DNA from: Myxococcus landrumus
GTDB taxonomy: Bacteria; Myxococcota; Myxococcia; Myxococcales; Myxococcaceae
Assembly (NCBI RefSeq): GCF_017301635.1
Contig: NZ_CP071091.1
Coordinates: forward strand, 5,778,001 to 5,842,000
Direction: 5' to 3'
DNA length: 64,000 nt
Each line of letters starts with the position of its first letter. Within the stretch, counting starts at the first letter, position 1. Below, in pieces: positions 34,818 through 44,166 of this stretch. The translations under genes and the position numbers were made by a program. The notes beneath the pieces are model-generated. The model worked only from the letters and a program-made list of their open reading frames with translations, had not been told where the DNA came from and searched no databases.

Positions 34818-35669
34818 ATGGACGTCGCGATTCTCACCTACTCGGGTCTGCCTCAGCTCGACGCGTACGACGCGCCGCTGCTGCCTGCTCTCGCGGAGCT
34901 GGGGGTGGATGCGCGGCCGGTCATCTGGGATGACCCGGAGGTGGACTTCCGCGAGGTGAAGGCCGCGGTGGTGCGCACGGTCTGGGACAGCCATCTGCGC
35001 CGGGACACGTTCATCGCGTGGGCGGAGAAGGTGGGCCGGCTCACGAAGCTCTTCAACTCCGCCGACGTGCTGCGGTGGAACACGCACAAGTTGTACCTGC
35101 GTGAGCTGGAGGCGAAGGGTGTTCCCGTGACGCCGACGGTCTGGGTGGAGAAGGGCGGCGGGCTCGACCTGGAAGCGCTGATGCAGTCGTTCGGTTGGGA
35201 TGCGCTGGTGCTCAAGCCGGCGGTGTCCGCGGGCGCGCTGAAGACGTACATCATTCCGCGAGCGGAGGCGGCCGCGGCCACGTCGCTCGTGACGGACCTG
35301 GCCGCGAGCTGCGAGCTGATGGTGCAGCCCTACCTCAAGGCGTTCGAGACGGAGGGTGAGCGCAGCTACATCTTCATCGACGGTGCCTTCAGCCACGCGG
35401 TGCGCCGGCCTCCGACGCTTCAGTCCGCGCCCCGAGGCTTCGCGAAGCCCACAATCTTCACGCCCGACAACGGTGAGGAGATGAAGCTCGCCGAGCGCGT
35501 GCTGGAGGCCATCGACCGGCCGCTGCTGTACGCGCGCGTGGACGTGGCCACGGACAACACGGGTGTCACACGGCTGCAGGAGGTGGAGGTCACCGAGCCG
35601 TCGCTGTTCCTGTCGCTGGACCCGGAAGCTCCGCGCCGGCTCGCCCGCGCCATCGTCGCGAAGCTGTAG
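34818..35669 (+). CDS. ATP-grasp domain enzyme
   Basis: A 283-residue soluble protein of the ATP-grasp superfamily, close to the glutathione-synthetase/RimK-like group that includes cycloserine ligase DcsG. Supporting stretches are DALVLKPAVSAGALKTY (nucleotide-binding Lys region), ELMVQPYLKAFETEGERSY, and LQEVEVTEPSLFLSL (metal-binding Glu near the end). It should join a carboxylate to an amine or thiol using ATP, but the substrate is unknown. AGGAG 8 bp before the ATG supports the start. It seems to stand alone. Confidence 0.8.
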   Translation: MDVAILTYSGLPQLDAYDAPLLPALAELGVDARPVIWDDPEVDFREVKAAVVRTVWDSHLRRDTFIAWAEKVGRLTKLFNSADVLRWNTHKLYLRELEAKGVPVTPTVWVEKGGGLDLEALMQSFGWDALVLKPAVSAGALKTYIIPRAEAAAATSLVTDLAASCELMVQPYLKAFETEGERSYIFIDGAFSHAVRRPPTLQSAPRGFAKPTIFTPDNGEEMKLAERVLEAIDRPLLYARVDVATDNTGVTRLQEVEVTEPSLFLSLDPEAPRRLARAIVAKL

Positions 35670-35725
35670 CGCGGCGGCGGGTCAGACCTCTTCGAACTCC
35701 GCGCCTGTCACATCGGACGGGCGCC

Positions 35726-37144
35726 TCAGAGGCCACACACGCGCGGGTCCGTGTTCCGGAACGCGCAGAGCATCTTCGGCAACCGCTTCTTCCAGAAGCC
35801 CCAGTCGTGCGCCCCACGCACTTCATTCACGTGGGCCACCGAGTAGCCCCGCGCACGCAGCGCGGCCACGAACTGGAGATTGGACTGACAGTCGTCGGCG
35901 CCCTGCTCTCCATCTCGCGTACACCCGGACTCCGGCGAGCCATGGTCCACGTAGAAGCGCACCGGCACCACCGGCTCCTGCCCCGCGCGCACCACCATCG
36001 CGTTGCCGTCGTCCCGGTCCACCTCTCCATCGTGAGGCCAGAACATCGTCCCGGACTGCGTCCCCACGAAGCCGAACTCCTCCGGGTACCGGAACCCCGC
36101 GTACACGGAGATGAGTCCGCCCAGTGACGCCCCACTGATGCCCGTGTCCGCGGCCCCCGTCTTCACCCGGAACCCCGCCTCCACCTTCGGCATCAAGTCG
36201 TCCTTCACGAACGACAAGTACTCATCCCCTCGCGGCGTGGGCCACCCCGGCGCTCTCGCCGGAGGAAACGTGTACTGCGCCAACCGGACACCCTGACTCG
36301 GCAACGCCACGAAGACCAACACCGCCGAGTCCTCGGGCCGGGCCGCGTAGTGCGCATCCGCCGCGTCCACGAAGGACTCCCGCGTGATGCTCTCGTTGCC
36401 ATCATGCACATACATGACGGGCAACACGGGACACTCGGGACCGTCGTAACGCGCGGGCGTATAGACAAACACATCCCGCGCATCCCCCAACACCGTCGCA
36501 CGCACGTCGTACCAGGCCGTGAGCCGCCCCTTCGTCGCGTCCTGCCCGCCCGGGTACACCAGCGAGTTGAACTGCCCCACGTCGTTGCGGTTGAGCCGGT
36601 CCCACACCACATGCCGCGCGCCAGGGTCCTCGAAGAACGAGTCTCCCTTCACCAGCTTGTAGGGCTGCGGCCCCGTGCGAGGAATCACCACCTCTGCGAG
36701 AAACAAGTCCGTGTCCCGGACCTGCGTCAGCGGCGTCGCGCTGGATGACCACGCATTGAACTCCCCCGCCACGAACGTGTCGCGACCGGAGGCGCCTCGA
36801 ACGAAGAAGGCCACCCGCTGCTGGCCCGCGCTCGCGTCACTCACCAGCGGCGTGCCGCCCTTCGCCTCCACCTCCGCCACGAAGCGGTCGATGGCCTCCG
36901 TGCGCGCCTCGGACGACGTGGCCCGGCTCATCGCGAGCTGCAGGTCCACCAGCAACGAGATGGGCGCGCCATGGACCACCGACGCACGCTGACACGCCCA
37001 GCTCACCGGCCCCGCATCCGGAACCCCTCCCGCATCCGGAAACGTCTGGGTGAACGGAGGAGGCCGCATGTACCGCGGCCCCTCACTCCCCTCACAGCCG
37101 GACAGCAGGCTTGCCCACAGCAGAACGGCGGACAGACGGCGCAT
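35726..37144 (-). CDS. Esterase lipoprotein (Fes/IroE-like) with E-set domain
   Basis: A 472-residue lipoprotein (lipobox ASLLSGC). An N-terminal E-set/CBM48-like module (FVAGEFNAWSSSATPL) precedes a putative esterase domain with nucleophile motif SGASLGG and a late His in VRGAHDWGFW. It has the same two-module plan as the cytoplasmic esterase at 20526-21590, but is envelope-anchored. Siderophore ester hydrolysis is possible but not shown. The ATG at 37144 follows GGAG. Confidence 0.82.
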   Translation of the reverse strand: MRRLSAVLLWASLLSGCEGSEGPRYMRPPPFTQTFPDAGGVPDAGPVSWACQRASVVHGAPISLLVDLQLAMSRATSSEARTEAIDRFVAEVEAKGGTPLVSDASAGQQRVAFFVRGASGRDTFVAGEFNAWSSSATPLTQVRDTDLFLAEVVIPRTGPQPYKLVKGDSFFEDPGARHVVWDRLNRNDVGQFNSLVYPGGQDATKGRLTAWYDVRATVLGDARDVFVYTPARYDGPECPVLPVMYVHDGNESITRESFVDAADAHYAARPEDSAVLVFVALPSQGVRLAQYTFPPARAPGWPTPRGDEYLSFVKDDLMPKVEAGFRVKTGAADTGISGASLGGLISVYAGFRYPEEFGFVGTQSGTMFWPHDGEVDRDDGNAMVVRAGQEPVVPVRFYVDHGSPESGCTRDGEQGADDCQSNLQFVAALRARGYSVAHVNEVRGAHDWGFWKKRLPKMLCAFRNTDPRVCGL

Positions 37145-37178
37145 CACGGCTCCAGGGGCTGGAGTGAACCCGCCTTGC

Positions 37179-37721
37179 CTACGGCTTGGGCGTCGCGGCG
37201 GTGACGCTGCGCACCGGGAACTCACGCCCCCACAACCGCACCTTCTCCGCCTTGGCCGCCTCGCCATCGAAGTAGATGCTCGCCTTCACCTTCACCGACG
37301 GCGGCACCTTGATGGAGTCCGCCGACTGCCCCGGCGAGCGCGCCTGCAGCGGCGTGGCGAAGCCTTCCTTGTCCAACAACTGCGCCCCACCACTCTCCTG
37401 CAACCCCAGCAGGTGCAGCGGATGCTGCGTCTTGTTCGTCAACGCCAGCACCACCTCCACCCCACCCGCCTCGGAAGGCTTCGCCTCCAGCACGGACACC
37501 TCCGTGTTGGCGTAGACCTCCTCGCCCGTCGACAGCGTCTGCGAGCCATCCGCGCTCACGGCGCCCTTGCGCCCTTCCTTGAACCCCTCCACCACTCCAC
37601 TCCCAGCGCCCTTCGCCACTTCCACGGTCTTCCCCACCACCGTGGCCGTGACGTCCTTCGCGGTCTCTCCCTTACACGCGGGAACCAGAAGCAAGAGCGG
37701 AGCGAGCAATAGACGACGCAT
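37179..37721 (-). CDS. Hypothetical lipoprotein
   Basis: A 180-residue lipoprotein: signal peptide MRRLLLAPLLLLVPAC with a lipobox at its end. The N-terminal mature part is Gly/Val/Lys-rich (VEVAKGAGSGVVEGF); the rest is a beta-rich domain (EVVLALTNKTQHPLHLLG). I do not recognise a family. GGGAGG just before the ATG confirms the start. It precedes the esterase lipoprotein on the same strand, 34 bp upstream of that gene's start, and may form an operon with it. Confidence 0.7.
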   Translation of the reverse strand: MRRLLLAPLLLLVPACKGETAKDVTATVVGKTVEVAKGAGSGVVEGFKEGRKGAVSADGSQTLSTGEEVYANTEVSVLEAKPSEAGGVEVVLALTNKTQHPLHLLGLQESGGAQLLDKEGFATPLQARSPGQSADSIKVPPSVKVKASIYFDGEAAKAEKVRLWGREFPVRSVTAATPKP

Positions 37722-37868
37722 GAAACCTCCCAACAAATGTGGGCAGGGGTGTACTACAGGCTCCCGGCTGGGTGCGAGTGGGCCTCCCCGGCTGGTTTCC
37801 GACCATTCGTGGACACCGATACCCACCTTCTCGCGCCCATCGGCCGCCGAAGAGGTTATGAGTCTCGC

Positions 37869-38399
37869 ATGGCTCGCGCACTGCTGCTCTCGCTGCTGGT
37901 GAGGCAGCACATGGCACTGAAGGAGAAGTTTCGCGCCAAGTACCCACACCCCTGGCTGGTGTGGGAGGCGGGCGCGTGGAACGTCCCCGAGACGACGGAG
38001 GGGAACGTGGGCGCCACTCGCCTGCCCCTCTCGGATTTGCGGGACTGTCTGCCCGCGGGGGACGCCATGTGCTTTGAACTGGTGGCCCTGGCCGAGCGAG
38101 GGCCCATGCGCCTGGGCCGTGCCTCGCACAACGCCCTGGTCGTCAACGACGCCACGGTGTCGCGCGAGCAGCTCATCCTCACGCCCCGCCCCCACCACGG
38201 GTGGCATGTCGCGCGCGTGGCGGACTCGAGGCCCGTGAGCATGAACGGACAGGAGCTCGCCGCGGACGGAGCGCTCCTGCACCCCGGCGCGAAGCTGGAG
38301 GTGGGCGACGTGCGCCTCACCTTCCACGACGCGGACGGCTTCGACGAGCGCATCTCCCGCATCGCCGCGCAGGTCCTCGCGCAGGCCGTCTCGCGCTGA
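37869..38399 (+). CDS. FHA domain protein
   Basis: A 176-residue protein whose C-terminal half is a forkhead-associated domain, which binds phosphothreonine peptides. The core motif is MRLGRASHNALVVNDATVS, with Gly-Arg, Ser and Asn at the phosphopeptide-binding positions, but the usual SRxH reads SREQ. It lies convergent with the PEGA-linked kinase at 38424-39959, an obvious candidate partner. The ATG at 37869 is chosen from the conserved start of the folded region; the ribosome binding site is weak. Confidence 0.75.
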   Translation: MARALLLSLLVRQHMALKEKFRAKYPHPWLVWEAGAWNVPETTEGNVGATRLPLSDLRDCLPAGDAMCFELVALAERGPMRLGRASHNALVVNDATVSREQLILTPRPHHGWHVARVADSRPVSMNGQELAADGALLHPGAKLEVGDVRLTFHDADGFDERISRIAAQVLAQAVSR

Positions 38400-38409
38400 G
38401 CCGCCTCAC

Positions 38410-38438
38410 CCCGCGGCACACGCTCAGCGCGCCGCGGG
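38410..38438. terminator. Hairpin between the FHA and kinase genes
   Basis: CCCGCGGC (38410-38417) pairs perfectly with GCCGCGGG (38431-38438), with an inner CGCT/AGCG stem. It overlaps the end of the convergent kinase gene. Confidence 0.5.
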
Positions 38439-39959
38439 CTCCGCGCTCGCCGAGCGAACCGCCGCCTTGCGCGACGCGTCCTTGCGCGACGTGCCCTCGC
38501 TCCGGGTGGCCTTCTTCTCGGCCGGCTTCGCCTTCGGCTTGGGCGCCGTGAGCGACTTCACCAGCGGAAGGTCCAGCTCCGTGTGCGCGTTCAGGCTCAC
38601 CGAACGCTTCAACGGCACGTAACCGGACAGCTCCACGCGCAAATCCAACGGCACCTCGCGCCGCGGCAGCTCCCGCACCAGCGGGGTCAGCCCCAGCTCC
38701 TCACCCGTGTCCGCGCGCACCACCTTCGCGCCCTCCGGGAAGGAGCGCACCGTAAGCGTGACGGGCGGCGCCAGGGGCTTCGCCGCCGCCATGGGCGCCA
38801 CCTCCGCCACGGCTTCCGCCAGTCGTCCTGGTGCGACGACGGAGAGCGCCTCGGGCTCCGCCAAGGGCGCACTCGACGAGCGCGTCCCCGCCCACACCAT
38901 CGCCCCCAACAGCAGCGCCGCCACGGCCCCCGCGGAGGCCATCGCCACGCGGCGGCGCCCCATCACTCCCGCCACCGAGGGAAGCCTCTTCGTGGGCCGC
39001 TCGGACGCCTCCAGCGCCGCGGGCGGCTGCACGGGGACGAGCAACAGCCCCGTCATCACCTCGGCGAGCGACTGCGGACGGCCCTCCGGGTCCTTCGCCA
39101 GACACCGCATCACCAGCTCCGCGAGCGCGCGAGGCAGCGGCTCACCCGAGGGCAGGTGCGAGGGCAGCGGCGGAGGCGGCTGGGTGATGATGTGCACCAC
39201 CAGCTGCCCGAACGCCTCCACCCGGAAGGGCGGATGCCCGGTGAGCATCTCGTACAGGATGTTGCCCACCGCGTAGATGTCCGAGCGCGCATCCACCGGC
39301 AGCCCCGCGGCCTGCTCCGGAGACATGTACGCCGGCGTGCCGACGATGGTGCCATCCAACGTGCCGGTGTGGGCGCCCTCGGCGGCCATGTGCTTGGCGA
39401 CACCGAAGTCCAACACCTTCACGAAGTCCGACTGCCCCGAGCGCTGCGTGAGGAAGAGGTTGTCCGGCTTGATGTCCCGGTGCACCACGCCCACCAGGTG
39501 GGCCGCGCCCAGCGCCGCGCACACCTGCGCGGCGATGCGCTGGACTCGCGCGAGCGACAGCGGCTCCTGCTTGAGCAACTCGCCCAGGCCCCGCCCCCGC
39601 AGCAGCTCCATGACACAGTAGACGTGGCCCCCTTCGCCCTCGTCCACGAAGTCGAAAATCTCCACGATGTGCTCGTGGTTGATTTGATTCACCGTGCGGG
39701 CTTCCTGGAAGAAGCGCTGCACGAAGCCGCCGTCACGGGCGTGCTCCGGCTTCAGCACCTTCAAGGCCACCTGACGGCCCAGCCGCGCATGGCGCGCCTG
39801 GAAGACACGCCCCATGGAGCCTTCGCCCAGCAACGACTCCAGCTGGTAGCTCCCCAGCAGGGCGCCTTCCCGCAACTCCCCCCCCACCTGGAGCTCTCCA
39901 CTCACGGAGCCTCCCGGTGAGGACAACGGGTTCCGCGAGAAGTGGTCATCGTGTCCCAT
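38424..39959 (-). CDS. Ser/Thr kinase with C-terminal PEGA domain
   Basis: A 511-residue membrane kinase. The Hanks domain is complete: LGEGSMGRVF, VALKVL, VHRDIKPDN, VLDFGVAK, GTPAYMSPEQ. A TM segment (ASAGAVAALLLGAMVWAG) leads to an extracytoplasmic PEGA domain (SFPEGAKVVRADTGEELG), which usually binds cell-surface ligands, and a basic Lys/Arg-rich tail. It is convergent with an FHA protein gene. The start at 39959 is chosen by homology of the kinase N terminus; no strong ribosome binding site is seen. Confidence 0.9.
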   Translation of the reverse strand: MGHDDHFSRNPLSSPGGSVSGELQVGGELREGALLGSYQLESLLGEGSMGRVFQARHARLGRQVALKVLKPEHARDGGFVQRFFQEARTVNQINHEHIVEIFDFVDEGEGGHVYCVMELLRGRGLGELLKQEPLSLARVQRIAAQVCAALGAAHLVGVVHRDIKPDNLFLTQRSGQSDFVKVLDFGVAKHMAAEGAHTGTLDGTIVGTPAYMSPEQAAGLPVDARSDIYAVGNILYEMLTGHPPFRVEAFGQLVVHIITQPPPPLPSHLPSGEPLPRALAELVMRCLAKDPEGRPQSLAEVMTGLLLVPVQPPAALEASERPTKRLPSVAGVMGRRRVAMASAGAVAALLLGAMVWAGTRSSSAPLAEPEALSVVAPGRLAEAVAEVAPMAAAKPLAPPVTLTVRSFPEGAKVVRADTGEELGLTPLVRELPRREVPLDLRVELSGYVPLKRSVSLNAHTELDLPLVKSLTAPKPKAKPAEKKATRSEGTSRKDASRKAAVRSASAEPAAR

Positions 39960-40137
39960 GGGGGGGAGACCTTTCCATGGTCTGGCGCCGTGGCAACCCA
40001 CCAGGCGCCCTCTGTCTTCCATGCGACGTCAGCCACGCCGCCAGGCGCCCCGCAAGAAGACACGCGGGCCCCCACCACCGTCCGCCGCTGGACAGCCTCG
40101 TTCGACGAACATCGTGGTGGGAGCAGGGTCCTCACGA

Positions 40138-40797
40138 CTAGGTGCAAACACCTGCCTGGCAAGTGCCAGGCAAACGGTTGCCGCCGACGCGGCGCGTGCA
40201 GGCCGAGTTGTCGGGACAGTCAATCCGGTCCTCGCAGTCCACGAGCAGGTCGCCGTCGTCATCCAGACCGTCGGCGCAGTTGCTCTCGGGACGGCGCTGG
40301 CAGACGCCCTCCACGCAGTCCTGCTGCGTGTTGCAGCGCGTGCCGCACGTGCCGCAGTTGAGCCGGTCCGTCCGCAGGTTGAAGTCCTCGTCGACTTCCC
40401 CGTCGCAGTCGTCATCCAGCCGGTTGCAGGTCTCGTTGGTGGGCGTCACCTCGTTGAGGCAGACCTCCCCACCCTGACGGCAGGCAGGCTGGCCGTCGCG
40501 GCACACGCCCTTGCCGCGCGCCTCCGCGGGCCCGGTGAAGCACGTGCCCTCCATCTCGTCGATGAGGCCGTCGCAGTCGTCATCCACGCTGTTGCACTTC
40601 TCCACGGGCTCCGGGAGGCAGCAGTACTTCGGCCCGTTGTTGGGCAGCGACGTACAGACATAGCCGTCCCCGCCGCAGTCCCCGTCCAGGTCGCAGGTGT
40701 AGGGCGCGTCATTGGGGAACTCCACCGAGCAGCCCACGCTCCCCGACAGCAGCACCAGGGAACCGAGCGCGCACAACCAGGCATTGAAGGTCTTCAT
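40138..40797 (-). CDS. MopE-like metal-binding-motif lipoprotein
   Basis: A 219-residue lipoprotein (lipobox SGSVGC) that is Cys- and Asp-rich, with repeats of the MopE-type putative metal-binding motif: CNSVDDDCDGLIDE, CNRLDDDCDGEVDE and CADGLDDDGDLLVDCED. Such motifs bind Ca or Cu in known proteins. It starts 5 bp after the stop of the PEGA-domain gene at 40803-42014, so the two form an operon, upstream of the PEGA kinase on the same strand. Confidence 0.82.
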   Translation of the reverse strand: MKTFNAWLCALGSLVLLSGSVGCSVEFPNDAPYTCDLDGDCGGDGYVCTSLPNNGPKYCCLPEPVEKCNSVDDDCDGLIDEMEGTCFTGPAEARGKGVCRDGQPACRQGGEVCLNEVTPTNETCNRLDDDCDGEVDEDFNLRTDRLNCGTCGTRCNTQQDCVEGVCQRRPESNCADGLDDDGDLLVDCEDRIDCPDNSACTRRVGGNRLPGTCQAGVCT

Positions 40798-40802
40798 AGG
40801 CT

Positions 40803-42014
40803 TCAGAAACTCCCACCGACGACGACGTGGAGCGCCATGGACGAGGCACCGCTCGAGGCGGGGTTCGCGGAGGCCGGAGCCTCCGAGCGCGCCGGAACCA
40901 CCAGCAGCCACGTCACACTGCCCGCCGTCGCCACACCGCCGCCAATCAAGAGGGCGGTGGCGAGGTTGGCCTTCGACTGCGCGTCCAGCCGCTCCTTGCG
41001 CGTGATGTCCATCATCCCGTCGCCATCCGCGTCCGTCGCCCGCTTCTCCACGTCCTTGGCGCCCTTGCCCATCACCAGGCCCACGCCCACCGCCGCCAGG
41101 CCCACCAGCGCGGTGTAGAGCGCCGGCCGCTTGTAGATGGGCGTGCCGCCCTCACGCGTCGACATCGCGCGCGCCACCGCCTCATCCGGCCCTTCCGGCG
41201 CCGGACCGGAAATCTCCATGCGGACCACGACCTCCTCGCGGCCTCCCGGCTTGAGCGCCACCGTCTTGGTGAAGGTCGCGTACTCCTCCGCCGACACCTC
41301 CACCTGCACGGTGCCCGGCGCCACGCGCGCCTCCACGCTGCCCACGCCCAGGATGCGCTCGCCCACCTTCACCACCGCCGTGGGGACGTTGACCGTCACC
41401 TTCAGCAGCGCGCGCGGACGGGCCAGCCCCATCACCCGGTTGCCCAGCTTCGCCGCCGCTTCCTTCTGGAAGGCCGCGTCCTTGGGGTTGCGCCCCGACA
41501 CCGCGTCCTCATGCACCACGTTCTTGTCCCGGTCATACGTCCACATCCGCAGCGTCCAGCCCGCGTCCTCCAGGGACAGCCGCGCCGCCGTCATCAGGTC
41601 CGCGTCCAGCGCCTCCGCCGGCCCCGACATGCAGGCCGCCTGCGTGCAGCGCAGCGCCGCGTCGTAGCCCGCCTCCAGCCGCTCGCGCACCTCGCGGAGG
41701 TTGCCTCCGAACACCACCATGCCGGAGGACACCGCGCCGCGCGCCAGCTCCCGCAGCCACACGGAGGCCTGCTGCGCGCCCGCCCGCTCCGGCGTCTCCA
41801 ACCCCAGGAGGATGTAGCGCGGGGTCAACGAGACGGTGTTCCCGTCTCCCTCGCGCAGGTCCAGCCCCACCGCCTGCTCCTGCGGCGAGGACGTTTGCGA
41901 GGACGTGTCGGAGCTGAGGTCCAGCCCCAGGCCCCCCTGCTCCTGGGCCCACGAGGGACGGGCCAGCAGCACGAGCGCCAGCATGGCGACAGGCAGAACG
42001 GCGGGAATGCGCAT
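40803..42014 (-). CDS. Exported PEGA-domain protein
   Basis: A 403-residue protein with a signal peptide (AMLALVLLARPSWA), a central caspase- or peptidase-free alpha/beta region, a PEGA-like domain (PTAVVKVGERILGVGSVE) and two C-terminal TM helices separated by an EF-hand-like loop (DADGDGMMD). It is probably an envelope protein. It is co-transcribed with the MopE-like lipoprotein, and may interact with the nearby PEGA-domain kinase, which is an inference from co-location. Confidence 0.7.
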   Translation of the reverse strand: MRIPAVLPVAMLALVLLARPSWAQEQGGLGLDLSSDTSSQTSSPQEQAVGLDLREGDGNTVSLTPRYILLGLETPERAGAQQASVWLRELARGAVSSGMVVFGGNLREVRERLEAGYDAALRCTQAACMSGPAEALDADLMTAARLSLEDAGWTLRMWTYDRDKNVVHEDAVSGRNPKDAAFQKEAAAKLGNRVMGLARPRALLKVTVNVPTAVVKVGERILGVGSVEARVAPGTVQVEVSAEEYATFTKTVALKPGGREEVVVRMEISGPAPEGPDEAVARAMSTREGGTPIYKRPALYTALVGLAAVGVGLVMGKGAKDVEKRATDADGDGMMDITRKERLDAQSKANLATALLIGGGVATAGSVTWLLVVPARSEAPASANPASSGASSMALHVVVGGSF

Positions 42015-42204
42015 GCCGCTGTTCTACTCCTTTGCCAATCCCAACGGAATGATTGGTCAGGTTCACAACAGCCAGGTGGAACCCAGGGTGTCAACCGGGT
42101 GCGACAAGGCCGCCTGCCCTGCGCACGACGGTGAAGCGCCCGGGGCTGGAAGCTTGCCGGGTGCCTCCGGGGTCCTCATCTCCCACCCTAAGGAGGCGTG
42201 ACAC

Positions 42205-42645
42205 ATGGCGGACGCAAAGCTCTGGATTCTCGTGGGGAACGCAAGCCGGGCGAGGCTCTTCGCGACGGACGCGAAGGCGGAGGAGGACTGGAGTCTGGTC
42301 GAGGAGTTCCACCACGAGGAGAGCCGCGCCAAGAGCGAGTTCCTGCGCGACCAGCCAGACAACCCGAACGCGGGCACCCTGCACGGCCCCCCCGGGGAGA
42401 ACGAGCCCCAGGGCCGCCGCGAGTTGGAGCATGAGCGCTTCGCCCGGGAGCTGTCCGGCGTCCTGGACCGGGGGCATGACCGCCAGGCCTTCGACAAGCT
42501 CGTCATCGCCGCGCCGCCGGAGTTCCTCGGCCGGCTCCGCAAGGCCCTGAGCACGCGGGTGCGACAACGGGTGCTGCTGGATGTGGGCTCGGACTACTCC
42601 ACGGTGCCCGCCCGGGACCTGCCGGAGCGGGTCCCCCTCCTGTAG
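42205..42645 (+). CDS. Host attachment-family protein (PF10116-like)
   Basis: A 146-residue soluble protein of the family annotated as 'protein required for attachment to host cells' in Agrobacterium. Supporting stretches are WILVGNASRARLF at the N terminus and LVIAAPPEFLGRLRKAL near the middle. The fold is like a release-factor-like domain and the function in a free-living bacterium is unknown. TAAGGAGG at 42189-42196 is a near-perfect Shine-Dalgarno, suggesting strong expression. Confidence 0.85.
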   Translation: MADAKLWILVGNASRARLFATDAKAEEDWSLVEEFHHEESRAKSEFLRDQPDNPNAGTLHGPPGENEPQGRRELEHERFARELSGVLDRGHDRQAFDKLVIAAPPEFLGRLRKALSTRVRQRVLLDVGSDYSTVPARDLPERVPLL

Positions 42646-42738
42646 GTCGTCGCCAATCCTGGATTTCCGGGACGGATGCACGCTCCGTCGGCGATGATGC
42701 CCCGCGTCGGTTTCCGGCGCGAGGCGGGAGGTGCATCG

Positions 42739-43338
42739 ATGGCGGAGGTGAAGGCGGTCCTGCTGGACCTGGGCAATGTCCTCGTCTTCCACGACAACGT
42801 GCTGCTGTTCTCCCGGCTGGGCGCGTGCGCGGGGATGCAACCCCACGAGGTGTCCCAGCGGTTGATGGGCGCCGGGTGGACGGCGGCGAACCGGGGCCTG
42901 CTGGACGCGGAGGGCATCCGCCAGAGCGTGTGCGGGGCGCTGAACATGAAGCTGCCCATGGCGGAGTTCGCGCCGCTGTGGAGCAGCCACTTCACGCCGC
43001 ACGAGGCGGTGCTTCCCCGAGTGGAGTCGCTGGTGGGGAAGGTGAAGCTGGTGCTGGTGTCCAACACCAACGCGCTTCACGCGGCCTACCTGCGCCCTCG
43101 GCTGCCGCTGCTCAAGCACTTCACCTCGCTGGTGATGAGCTGCGATGTGGGGAGCGTCAAGCCGGAGCCGGACATCTACCGCATCGCGCTGGAGCGCGCC
43201 GGGTGTGAGCCGGGCGAGGCGGCCTTCTTCGATGACCTGCCAGAGTTCGTGGAGGCGGCCAACGCGATGGGGATGCGCGGCCATCTCTTCACCACCGCGG
43301 CCGCGTTCGACGCGCAGCTGGGAGCGCTCGGACTATGA
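42739..43338 (+). CDS. HAD-family hydrolase
   Basis: A 199-residue HAD phosphatase. Motif I reads LLDLGNVLVF (catalytic Asp kept; DxGxV type as in YihX/epoxide hydrolase-like HADs), motif II is VSNTN, motif III is the Lys in GSVKPEPDIY, and motif IV is FFDDLPE. It is likely a sugar-phosphate or nucleotide phosphatase. GGGAGG 7 bp before the ATG supports the start. The stop overlaps the start of the glycosyltransferase (ATGA at 43335). Confidence 0.88.
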   Translation: MAEVKAVLLDLGNVLVFHDNVLLFSRLGACAGMQPHEVSQRLMGAGWTAANRGLLDAEGIRQSVCGALNMKLPMAEFAPLWSSHFTPHEAVLPRVESLVGKVKLVLVSNTNALHAAYLRPRLPLLKHFTSLVMSCDVGSVKPEPDIYRIALERAGCEPGEAAFFDDLPEFVEAANAMGMRGHLFTTAAAFDAQLGALGL

Positions 43339-44159
43339 GGTTGGGAGGCTACGTCCTTCACCGCGACAACCGGGACACGCTGGAGCCGTGCCTTCGCGCG
43401 CTGCTGTCGCTGTGCGACGAGGTGGTGGCGCTCGACTCCGGCTCCATGGATGGCTCGGCGGAGCTGGCGCGCTCGCTGGGCGCGCGCTCGGTGTCCCATG
43501 CGTGGCACGGCTATGGCGCGGCGCGCGTGGCCGCGGTGGAGGCGCTGTCACCTTGTGACTACGTCTTCTTCCTCGACTCGGATGAGTCGATGGAGCCCGA
43601 GGCCATCGAGGCCCTGCGCGCGTGGAAGGCCTCCGCGCCCACCGCCGCCGTGTACCGGCTGCCCCGGCGCGACTGGGCGGAGGTGGAAGGGCAGCGCTTC
43701 CTCTTCCGCACCCAGTGGCGCGCGCGACTGGTGCGACGGGAGAAGGCGGTGTGGCACGCGCGGCACATCGTGCACGAGGCGCTGCCCAAGATGCAGGGCG
43801 GCCGCGTGCAGGCCCCCATCGACCACCGCTTCGCCACGTCGGTGGCGCGCAGGAGCGCGAAGGAGGAACGCTACGCGCTCTTGTGGGCCCTGCGTGCCCA
43901 CGCGGAAGCGCGCCGGCTGAAGCCCGTGGCCATCCAGCGCGTGGCCTCATGGGTGCGCGACTGCGTGCTGAGCGGAGCGCTGTTCCGGGGAGGCTCGAGC
44001 GCCTCGCGGCTGGCGTGGGCCGTGGCCGGCTACCACTCCGCGAAGTACGCGTACCTCCGCGAGCTGCGCCAGGGCCGTTATCCGGAACTGGCGCGCTCCT
44101 ACGCGGAGGGACGCTACGACGAGCTCTTCACCCGCGTGCGCGAGGGACGGCTCGACTGA
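43335..44159 (+). CDS. Family 2 glycosyltransferase (WaaE/KdtX-like)
   Basis: A 274-residue GT-A glycosyltransferase with VVALDSGSMDG (nucleotide-sugar region) and FFLDSDESMEP (DxD metal motif), in the same family as lipopolysaccharide core glucosyltransferases. It is coupled to the HAD hydrolase by a 4-bp overlap, suggesting a shared role in cell-envelope sugar metabolism. Confidence 0.85.
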   Translation: MRLGGYVLHRDNRDTLEPCLRALLSLCDEVVALDSGSMDGSAELARSLGARSVSHAWHGYGAARVAAVEALSPCDYVFFLDSDESMEPEAIEALRAWKASAPTAAVYRLPRRDWAEVEGQRFLFRTQWRARLVRREKAVWHARHIVHEALPKMQGGRVQAPIDHRFATSVARRSAKEERYALLWALRAHAEARRLKPVAIQRVASWVRDCVLSGALFRGGSSASRLAWAVAGYHSAKYAYLRELRQGRYPELARSYAEGRYDELFTRVREGRLD

Positions 44160-44166
44160 CGGCGCG

